A stretch of 18,952 nucleotides of DNA, from positions 1 through 18,952 of the forward strand of contig CAYZMH010000071.1 of assembly GCA_964479445.1 (NCBI GenBank), given 5' to 3'. The notes below the pieces were generated by a model. That model was given only the letters and a program-made list of their open reading frames with translations. It was not told the DNA's origin and searched no databases. The translations under genes and the position numbers were made by a program. The DNA is from CAYZMH01 sp964479445 (lineage in GTDB: Bacteria; Bacteroidota; Bacteroidia; Bacteroidales; GCA-2748055). Positions 1 to 6,599 of this stretch are shown here, piece by piece; within the stretch, counting starts at the first letter, position 1, and every line of letters begins with the position of its first letter.

Positions 1-31
1 ATGGTTAATTTTTGCATGCTTAATCAGCGGG

Positions 32-1621
32 TTAGTTTTTATTTTTCACCTTCCTCTTCATACGGTCGGGGAGGTGTTTCTCCTCCAGTTCAGGGGTGTC
101 TCCGTAGGCTTCCTTCAGTTCATAAAGCTTCTCTTTCAGATCTGTAATCAGCTCTTCCGTTCCGGGTTCCCCGTAAATATTGTTCATCTCGGCAGGATCC
201 TCTTCCAGGTCGTACAGTTCCCACTCATCCACATCGTAATAGAAATGAATAAGCTTGTACCGGTTGGTGCGTACCCCGTAATGGCGCTTGACCATATGGA
301 CGGCCGGGTATTCATAATAGTGGTAATAGACCGCCTCGCGGAATTCACCTCCCGCTGTGTTGCCCTCCAGGACAGGACGCATGGATTTTCCCTGCATCTC
401 CTCCGGGATGGGTATTCCTGCGTAATCCAGGAAAGTGGGGGCAAAATCCAGGTTCATGACCATATCGGAACTGACCGTTCCGGGTGCAACCCGCGCCGGA
501 TACTTGATGACCAGGGGCATACGGTGTGACTCCTCGTACATGAACCGTTTGTCAAACCACCCGTGTTCGCCCAGATAAAAACCCTGGTCAGATGTGTAGA
601 TCACCATGGTGTTTTCGTCGAGGCCCGATTCCTCCAGGTAATCGAGCACGCGGCCTACATTGTCGTCGACCGACTGGATAGAACGAAGGTAATCTTTGAT
701 ATACCGGTTGTACTTCCACCTGGCCAGCTCTTTTCCCTGGAGCATATTCTCTTTCAGCGCCTTGTTTTTGGGTTCGTAGGCTGCGTTCCAGGCCGCCAGC
801 TGATCTTCATTGAACCGCTTGAGCTCGCGCATGAACCCGGTGGAATCTCCGTCGGGATCAACCACGAACTTGAAATCGTGGCCCCAGCGCATGTGTTCGG
901 CGATCTCCATCTCCTGCTCCCTGGCTGCTGATCCGCGGTTTTCATAGGTGTCGAAAAAGTTGGCAGGCGGATCAAAGGTGGTGTCGTCGAACAGGGTGAG
1001 GTACTCCTGTGCCGGTTTCCAGTTCCGGTGGGGCGCCTTGTGATGCAATAGAAGGCAGAAAGGCTTCTCCGGGTTACGCTGGTTTTTTAACCAGTCGAGG
1101 GCAAAATCGGTGGTGATATCGGTCACATAGCCGGTATGCCGTTTTCGCTCGCCCATCTCGATGAAATCGGGATTGTAGTAGTGGCCCTGCCCGGGTAGTA
1201 CGTTCCAGTAATCAAATCCCTGTGGGTCGCTTCGCAGGTGCCATTTTCCGATCATCGCGGTCTGGTACCCCTTTTCCTGCAGCAACTTGGGGAATGTAAG
1301 CTGGTTGCCATCGAACGTGTTGCCGTTGGTGAGTTGTCCGTTGAGGTGACTGTGCTTCCCTGTGAGCAGAACAGCGCGCGAGGGTGCACAGATCGAGTTG
1401 GTGACAAAGCTGTTTTCGAACCGCATTCCCTCCTCCGCAATCCGGTCGATGTGAGGGGTTTCGTTTAAACCGCTTCCGTAACAACTCATGGCCTGGTAGG
1501 CATGGTCATCGGCCATGATGTAGATAATGTTAGGCTTTTCAACAGGGTTGGTATTGCAGGAAGTGGTTGCGCCTGCCATGGCAATGGCAGCAATGGATAG
1601 TACAATCGGTGATTTTTTCAT
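32..1621 (-). CDS. Lipoprotein sulfatase, S1 family, S1_11-like (probable N-acetylglucosamine-6-O-sulfatase)
   Basis: A 529-residue formylglycine-dependent sulfatase expected to hydrolyse sulfate esters on glycans in the periplasm. The N-terminus is a lipoprotein signal with the acylated Cys at residue 22 (TTSC). Metal-binding Asp38-Asp39 lie in MADDH, and the active-site signature CAPSR (Cys78 to Arg82, then LLTGK) is the Cys type that needs an anaerobic or FGE-type maturase; none is encoded here. The later segment YTSDQGFYLGEHGW and the C-terminal YYHYYEYP...KRHYG block match what I remember of Bacteroides S1_11 GlcNAc-6-sulfatases such as BT4656, so the subfamily is likely and the exact substrate is inferred. 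It lies downstream of the GH130 gene on the same strand, but the 234-bp gap contains a promoter-like element at 1654-1685, so it probably has its own start. The acidic residues of a surface-export signal are not seen after the lipid Cys. Confidence 0.9.
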   Translation of the reverse strand: MKKSPIVLSIAAIAMAGATTSCNTNPVEKPNIIYIMADDHAYQAMSCYGSGLNETPHIDRIAEEGMRFENSFVTNSICAPSRAVLLTGKHSHLNGQLTNGNTFDGNQLTFPKLLQEKGYQTAMIGKWHLRSDPQGFDYWNVLPGQGHYYNPDFIEMGERKRHTGYVTDITTDFALDWLKNQRNPEKPFCLLLHHKAPHRNWKPAQEYLTLFDDTTFDPPANFFDTYENRGSAAREQEMEIAEHMRWGHDFKFVVDPDGDSTGFMRELKRFNEDQLAAWNAAYEPKNKALKENMLQGKELARWKYNRYIKDYLRSIQSVDDNVGRVLDYLEESGLDENTMVIYTSDQGFYLGEHGWFDKRFMYEESHRMPLVIKYPARVAPGTVSSDMVMNLDFAPTFLDYAGIPIPEEMQGKSMRPVLEGNTAGGEFREAVYYHYYEYPAVHMVKRHYGVRTNRYKLIHFYYDVDEWELYDLEEDPAEMNNIYGEPGTEELITDLKEKLYELKEAYGDTPELEEKHLPDRMKRKVKNKN

Positions 1622-1653
1622 GGGTATGCGGTTGTGATGGTTTTATTGCGTAA

Positions 1654-1685
1654 CAAATGTAGAAAAGGAAATGGAAAAACTGAAA
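1654..1685 (-). promoter_or_regulatory. Bacteroidota-type promoter of the sulfatase gene
   Basis: On the minus strand TTTC (1685-1682) is followed after 20 nt by TACATTTG (1661-1654). This fits the Bacteroidota primary sigma consensus TTTG-N19..21-TAnnTTTG with one mismatch in the -33 box. Transcription would begin about 25 nt before the ATG at 1621. Confidence 0.6.
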
Positions 1686-1855
1686 AAATCCTGCACCGCA
1701 CGCCGGGGCTGGAGATATTATTCCAACCGGAAAAAACCTGATCTGCTCAGTGAATCCATGACCTTCCACGATTAAGTTTACCGGGAAGGATGCTGACCAT
1801 TTTTCCCTATCTGTTCCGGCCTGAACATGCAACAAAACCAACCGGAACCGGGAGG

Positions 1856-3028
1856 CTAGCCATTATTTTTCTTTATCAGTTCCACCCGCTGGGCAACGCT
1901 CTTGTGGCTGTAGAGCGGGTCCCCGGGGGTGTTAAGACAGTAATCCGTCAGACGGTCAATGGTGGTGGTGGCCACGTGGGTGCGCGTGTCGGAGGAGGCG
2001 TAGTAGATAAAAACAGTGCCGTCATCCCGGGCTACCCATCCGTTGGCAAACAATACATTGGAGACGTCACCCACGCGCTCTTTTCCCTCCGGTGCCATGA
2101 AATGGCCGCCCGGCCGGGCGATTACCCGTTTGGGATCCTTCAGGTCGGTCATGAACATATACAATACATAACGTAGTCCGGCTGCACATCCCCGCACGCC
2201 GTGTGCAAGGTGTAACCAACCTTTGCCGGTCTTAATGGGAGCCGGTCCCTGTCCGTTCTTCACTTCCTTAATGGTATGGTACACCCGCTCATCAATGATG
2301 TGCTCATCCCCGATCACGGCATTTTCCATACTGTCGGTGAGGGCCCATCCGATCCCTCCGCCCGAACCGGCATCGATAAAGGAGTCCTGAGGCCTGGTAT
2401 AGAGGGCATATTTCCCGTCTGCAAACTCTGGGTGCAATACCACGTTTCGCTGCTGCTCCCCTTTATGCTTCAGATCAGGTAACCGGTACCAAGTGGTTAA
2501 ATTTTTGGTTCTTACAATTCCTGCCTGGGCAATGGCCGAGGAGGTGTCGGCGGCAGCGGTATCCGGATCTTTTCGCTCGGTGCAAAAGATGCCATAGATC
2601 CAACCGTCTTCGTGCCGGGTAAGCCTCATATCGTAAACATTCACATCCGGATCATCGGTCTGCGGCATCTCCACCGGGTACTCCCGGAAACGAAAATTAT
2701 CCACCCCGTTTTCACTCTCGGCAACGGCAAAGAATGACTTGCGGTCGGTTCCTTCAACGCGGGCGACCAGACAGATCTTCCCGTTCAGTTCAATAGCACC
2801 GGCATTGAACGCAGAATTCACTCCCATCCGCTCCATCAGGTACGGGTTGGTACTGTAGTCCAGGTCATATTTCCAGGGGAGCGGGGCATGTGCCCCGGTG
2901 AGTACCGGGTTCTTGTAGCGGTGGAAAATACCGTTTCCCGGTTTGATCTTTTTGTTGGGTTTTGTGATCAGCGATTCGTACTTTTTATTAAGTTTTTGTA
3001 ATCTATTTTTAAATGCTTTCTCCTTCAT
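1856..3028 (-). CDS. GH130 family 4-O-beta-D-mannosyl-D-glucose phosphorylase
   Basis: A 390-residue cytosolic enzyme without a signal peptide, of the length usual for GH130 subfamily 1. It is expected to phosphorolyse beta-1,4-mannosyl-glucose into mannose-1-phosphate and glucose, the last step of the epimerase route for beta-mannan oligosaccharides. The sequence matches the remembered Bacteroides fragilis enzyme BfMGP across blocks such as NPYLMERMG, NAGAI, VEGTDRKSFFAVAESENG, VYDMRLT (Asp133, the presumed proton donor), LHPEF.DGKYALYTRPQD, GSGGGIGWAL and DVSNVLF.NGW. The phosphorylase-type HxxHG is represented by LHLAHGVRGCAAGLRYVLY. The usual partners (GH26 mannanase, cellobiose 2-epimerase, disaccharide importer) are not in the window. 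The neighbour downstream is a sulfatase. The ATG at 3028 gives an N-terminus matching the family. Confidence 0.92.
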   Translation of the reverse strand: MKEKAFKNRLQKLNKKYESLITKPNKKIKPGNGIFHRYKNPVLTGAHAPLPWKYDLDYSTNPYLMERMGVNSAFNAGAIELNGKICLVARVEGTDRKSFFAVAESENGVDNFRFREYPVEMPQTDDPDVNVYDMRLTRHEDGWIYGIFCTERKDPDTAAADTSSAIAQAGIVRTKNLTTWYRLPDLKHKGEQQRNVVLHPEFADGKYALYTRPQDSFIDAGSGGGIGWALTDSMENAVIGDEHIIDERVYHTIKEVKNGQGPAPIKTGKGWLHLAHGVRGCAAGLRYVLYMFMTDLKDPKRVIARPGGHFMAPEGKERVGDVSNVLFANGWVARDDGTVFIYYASSDTRTHVATTTIDRLTDYCLNTPGDPLYSHKSVAQRVELIKKNNG

Positions 3029-3070
3029 CTTTTAAAGTGTTGGTTTATTTATCATTTGATTTTGATCTCC

Positions 3071-3078
3071 TAAAAGTA
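3071..3078 (-). promoter_or_regulatory. Possible -7 box of the GH130 gene
   Basis: Minus-strand TACTTTTA lies about 43 nt before the GH130 ATG. It differs from TAnnTTTG only in the last base, but no good -33 TTTG is seen 19-21 nt upstream, so support is weak. Confidence 0.25.
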
Positions 3079-3342
3079 TCTTTTCAGGTTCTGTGAATGT
3101 CTCTGCCAATTAATCATTCGAACGGGGGTTCCGGAAAATGCAAGATAATCAGAAAATCGTACAATTCTCTACTTTATATTGCTTCAGGACTTCTCCACAG
3201 GATGGATGTTTCACGCTTTTCGATCGATTCCGGTGAGAAGGAGCGGCAGATTCTGGTGAATTTATCCGGACCGATAGAGCCGCAGTCTAAAAACCCCAGG
3301 CATCCCGGAAACGCAAAGATTACCACCATATTGTTGGACATC

Positions 3343-3364
3343 CTGGCTCCTTCACCGGAGCCAG
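3343..3364. repeat. Perfect inverted repeat, 8-bp stem with 6-nt loop
   Basis: CTGGCTCC (3343-3350) and GGAGCCAG (3357-3364) form a GC-rich hairpin with loop TTCACC. No T-run follows on either strand, so it is not a standard intrinsic terminator. It stands alone in the gene-poor stretch. Confidence 0.55.
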
Positions 3365-3627
3365 AGCGCGTGCCTATCCATTCAGCCCCTGTGGTCACAT
3401 TGGAACGTCGAAGTCAGTTTGAAAGCTATACCAATAAAGGACCTGGTGAAAACAGACCAGAGCCATGAAAGCTTATTTGCGCCCGGAAGGTATGAGGATA
3501 TTTCTTTTCTGCCATCATCCTCCAACCGCAAAAAAATAGCAGATGGGCAGTTCTTCCGTATTACCCCGAAACGGATTCTTCACTTTTTGTCGTTATATTA
3601 GTGCCTTTAACCGATAAAGAATCAGCG

Positions 3628-4659
3628 ATGGATATAGTTAAGAAACATTTCGGAACCTTACCGGGGGGTAAAAATGTGGAACTTTTTACGCTCTCCAGCG
3701 GCAAAGGGATGGAGGTGGATATTATCAACTACGGGGGAATCATAAATGCTATCCGTATTCCTGACAAACACAAAGAGCCTGGTGACGTGGTACTGGGATT
3801 TGATACCCTGGAGGAATACCTGGGCGAACATCCCTATTTCGGAGCGATCGTTGGCCGGTTTGCAAATCGTATCGAGGATGGGGAATTTGAGATGGACGGA
3901 ACGACCTATAAGCTGGCACGCAACAACAATGGAAATCACCTGCACGGCGGATTGGAGGGGTTTGATAAGAAACTCTGGACAGCTTCGGTGCATAAAACCC
4001 TGGATGATGTGACCCTAAAACTGGGATATGAGAGTAAAGATATGGAGGAGGGGTTTCCGGGAAACCTTATGACAGAGGTGAACTATACTCTCAACCGTGA
4101 TAATGAATTGATTATATCCTACCGGGCAACCACGGACAGGAATACACACCTGAACCTTACCAATCATTCCTACTTTAACCTGAATAACCAGCGTGGCACG
4201 ATCCTCGATCATGAGCTGATGATCGATGCCGAACAGTATACTCCTTTCAAATCCAATTCTATCCCTGACGGTTCCATTAAGCCGGTGGCCGGTACACCTT
4301 ATGATTTTCGTATTGCGAAAGCCATCGGAGAAGATATTGAAAAAGTATCGCCAGGGTATGATAACAATCTTGTAGCGGGTCAGCCCTATGGGGAGATGAA
4401 ACGGTTGGCTGCGCTCCATCATCCGGGAACAGGCCGCACAATGGAGGTGCTCACCACCCAGCCGGGTGTCCAACTGTATACTTCGAACTTCATTGACCGG
4501 ATTCCCGGTAAAGACGGGATGGTCTATAAGAAGCACAGTGCCGTTTGCCTGGAGACCCAACATTTCCCCAATACCCCTAATGAACCCTCATTTCCCTCCA
4601 CCTTACTGAAACCGGGGGAGGAATTTGAACAGGTCACCATTTATCGATTTGCATGGTAA
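3628..4659 (+). CDS. galM: Aldose 1-epimerase (mutarotase)
   Basis: A 343-residue GalM-family enzyme that interconverts alpha and beta anomers of galactose, glucose and related aldoses, feeding the alpha form to galactokinase. The catalytic pattern is complete: GNHLHGG (His106), NLTNHSYFNL (His180) and CLETQHFPN (Glu309), corresponding to the conserved His/His/Glu of the family. The start is taken at ATG 3628; an in-frame GTG at 3601 would add nine residues (PLTDKESA) that are not part of the fold. There is no signal peptide, so it should be cytosolic, although many Bacteroidota relatives are exported. It overlaps the following peptidase gene by 7 nt, so the two are translationally linked. 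galK, the natural pathway partner, lies 4.6 kb away on the other strand. Confidence 0.93.
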   Translation: MDIVKKHFGTLPGGKNVELFTLSSGKGMEVDIINYGGIINAIRIPDKHKEPGDVVLGFDTLEEYLGEHPYFGAIVGRFANRIEDGEFEMDGTTYKLARNNNGNHLHGGLEGFDKKLWTASVHKTLDDVTLKLGYESKDMEEGFPGNLMTEVNYTLNRDNELIISYRATTDRNTHLNLTNHSYFNLNNQRGTILDHELMIDAEQYTPFKSNSIPDGSIKPVAGTPYDFRIAKAIGEDIEKVSPGYDNNLVAGQPYGEMKRLAALHHPGTGRTMEVLTTQPGVQLYTSNFIDRIPGKDGMVYKKHSAVCLETQHFPNTPNEPSFPSTLLKPGEEFEQVTIYRFAW

Positions 4660-6593
4660 CATTATGGAAAAAGGGATTCTGGGTAGTTTTGCTGCTGGTC
4701 AGTGCGGGCGGATATGCCCAGTCGCACAGGGGTTGCAGTCATGCTGCCTTTAGAGCTTCCGCTTATCAAAACCCCCTTTATGAGCAGTGGTTGTCAGATT
4801 ATGATGTGAAGTTCCTTCATCTCGACCTGGAAGCAAGTAATGCCAACACCCGGCTTGAAGGTTCTGCAACGTATCTCTTGGAGCTCGTACAAACCGCGGA
4901 TACCCTGGTGCTGGAACTACTGGATTCCATGGAGGTGACCGATGTGGTGGTCGATAGTACAGATCATCCCTGGTTTGAGCATCGCGGCAATGCGTTATAC
5001 ATTCCGTTAGAAGGGAAAGCAGCGGCAGGAGAGAGGATTACCCTTACGGTCGAATACCGTGGGGATGCAGGTCAGGACCGGGGATTCTTCGCCGGTTACT
5101 CCCGTGCCCGGGATGTTACCTTTAACCGGTGGGTAACCTACACCCTTTCTGAGCCTTTCAACGCCAGGGACTGGTTCCCGGTGAAGCAGGTGCTGACGGA
5201 CAAAATCGATTCGGTTTGGGTGGATGTTACCTGTCCCGATACCCTTATGGTGGCTTCCAACGGGATTCTCCAATCGCTGGATCCTGCCGGTCCCGGTAAG
5301 CATACATTTCGCTGGAGGACGCGCTATCCTATAGCCTATTACCTGGTATCCATCGCGGTAGCCAATTACCAGGATTTTTCATTCAATGCTCCCCTTTCTG
5401 AACCCGGTGATTCGGTGTGGGTGCAGAACTACATCTACAACCATGAATCAGTGCTGGATACTTGGGAAACGGGCATCAGGGAGACTGGCGATATGATTGA
5501 GCTGTTTTCCAACCTGGTCATGGATTATCCTTTTTCCGCTGAGAAGTATGGACATGCCATGGCACCCATGGGCGGTGGAATGGAACATCAGACCATGACG
5601 ACATTACAGGGTTTCAATTTTACCCTGGTGGCCCATGAACTGGCTCACCAGTGGTTCGGTGACTATGTTACCTGCGGAAACTGGCAGGATATATGGATCA
5701 ATGAAGGTTTTGCATCCTATATGGAGTATGTGGCCCTTCAGAACCTGCGCAGTCAGGAAGAAGCTGATAGCTGGATGGCCTACGCCATGTCACTGGCCCT
5801 GGAGGAGCCCGGGGGCTCGGTATTCGTCCCCGAAGAGGATGCCGGAAGTGCATTCCGCTTGTTTGATTACGCCCTGTCCTACAAAAAAGGTGCTACACTC
5901 CTGCATATGCTTCGCTATGAACTGAATTCCGATTCGCTCTTTTTTGCGGTTATGCGGAGCTACCTGGAATCATATGCTGACAGCGTAGCTACCGGGGCTG
6001 ATTTTGAAAAGTCCGTGGAGCAGGTCAGTGGAAAAGATTATGACTTCTTCTTTAACCAGTGGTATTATGGGAAGGGATTTCCCTATTTCTCGCTCCACTG
6101 GTTTCGCCAGAATGATACCCTCTATATCACGAGCAAACAGGAGGGATCATCGGATGAGACCCCGTTTTTTACCATGCATTTTGAGCTGGAAGTAGTGACC
6201 CCCACGGGAAGTGAGACCATCCGCCTCTTCCAGGATCAACCGGAAGAGGAGTACAGGATATATGCACCGGAAACGGTCAGGGATGTAGTGTTTGATCCGC
6301 AAAAGCACCTGTTGGCCAAAGGCTCGGTGGTTTTTAAATTTCCTGACGATCAGCCCTACCTGTTAGGGCCCAATCCCTTTCGGGATACCTTCTCTGTACA
6401 GTTCCGTTTCCCGGGCAGCGAAAGGCAACTATCCCTGCTCAACATGGAAGGAAAGATGATTCGTCGATGGTCGGCTCCGGATAACATCGTGGAATTTGAC
6501 CTCTCCGGTCTCTCCCAGGGAGGGTATATCCTGGTAATAGAGGATGGAAACACCACCTACAGGGAAAAGATCATTAAGTCCGGTGTTGAATAA
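4653..6593 (+). CDS. M1 family metallopeptidase with T9SS C-terminal sorting domain
   Basis: A 646-residue zinc aminopeptidase-like protein. A signal peptide covers about residues 1-22 (cleavage near GYAQ). The N-terminal saddle domain follows to about residue 235, then the catalytic domain with HELAH (His328, Glu329, His332) and the third zinc ligand Glu351 in WINEGFASY, at the gluzincin spacing of 18 residues. A catalytic-Tyr-like segment is SYKKGATLLHMLR. The substrate-anchoring GAMEN motif is replaced by GGMEHQ (residues 308-313), a variant that keeps the key Glu311. The C-terminal ~75 residues (NPFRDTF..., LLNMEGKMI, LSGLSQGGYILVIEDG, KIIK) form a type A Por/T9SS sorting domain, so the mature enzyme should be secreted or surface-attached. 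The gene starts inside the galM stop region. Its substrate is unknown. Confidence 0.93.
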   Translation: MVTLWKKGFWVVLLLVSAGGYAQSHRGCSHAAFRASAYQNPLYEQWLSDYDVKFLHLDLEASNANTRLEGSATYLLELVQTADTLVLELLDSMEVTDVVVDSTDHPWFEHRGNALYIPLEGKAAAGERITLTVEYRGDAGQDRGFFAGYSRARDVTFNRWVTYTLSEPFNARDWFPVKQVLTDKIDSVWVDVTCPDTLMVASNGILQSLDPAGPGKHTFRWRTRYPIAYYLVSIAVANYQDFSFNAPLSEPGDSVWVQNYIYNHESVLDTWETGIRETGDMIELFSNLVMDYPFSAEKYGHAMAPMGGGMEHQTMTTLQGFNFTLVAHELAHQWFGDYVTCGNWQDIWINEGFASYMEYVALQNLRSQEEADSWMAYAMSLALEEPGGSVFVPEEDAGSAFRLFDYALSYKKGATLLHMLRYELNSDSLFFAVMRSYLESYADSVATGADFEKSVEQVSGKDYDFFFNQWYYGKGFPYFSLHWFRQNDTLYITSKQEGSSDETPFFTMHFELEVVTPTGSETIRLFQDQPEEEYRIYAPETVRDVVFDPQKHLLAKGSVVFKFPDDQPYLLGPNPFRDTFSVQFRFPGSERQLSLLNMEGKMIRRWSAPDNIVEFDLSGLSQGGYILVIEDGNTTYREKIIKSGVE

Positions 6594-6599
6594 TCAATA

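Larger units (their letters stand above)
3029..3627. other. About 600 bp between divergent genes with no convincing gene
   Basis: This is the longest gene-poor stretch of the window, between the GH130 start and the galM start. Open frames exist on both strands (for example 3097-3468 plus and 3174-3398 minus), but their translations are rich in Pro, Ser, Arg and Gly, lack any domain I recognise, and lack good starts. Contents seen: a weak -7-like TACTTTTA for GH130 at 3078-3071 (minus), an isolated perfect 8-bp hairpin at 3343-3364, and AT-rich DNA just before galM. It may be decayed coding sequence or a long regulatory leader; I cannot tell which. Confidence 0.5.

Noticed and set aside
563..931. 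Plus-strand open frame opposite the sulfatase
   Set aside because: Antisense shadow of a strongly supported gene; translation shows no domain.
1813..1848. GTTCCGG / CCGGAAC inverted repeat after the GH130 stop
   Set aside because: Seven-bp arms with a 22-nt loop and no T-run on the minus strand; too weak to call a terminator.
3097..3468. Plus-strand open frame of 123 codons in the gene-poor stretch
   Set aside because: Non-ATG start, low-complexity Pro/Ser/Arg-rich translation, no domain or motif, no promoter or ribosome site; coding not supported.
3419..3601. Plus-strand open frame of 60 codons just before galM
   Set aside because: TTG start, no recognisable domain, and it ends at the galM-side GTG; nothing beyond chance openness.
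4015..4563. Minus-strand 182-codon frame opposite galM
   Set aside because: Shadow of galM, whose catalytic motifs are complete; no independent support.
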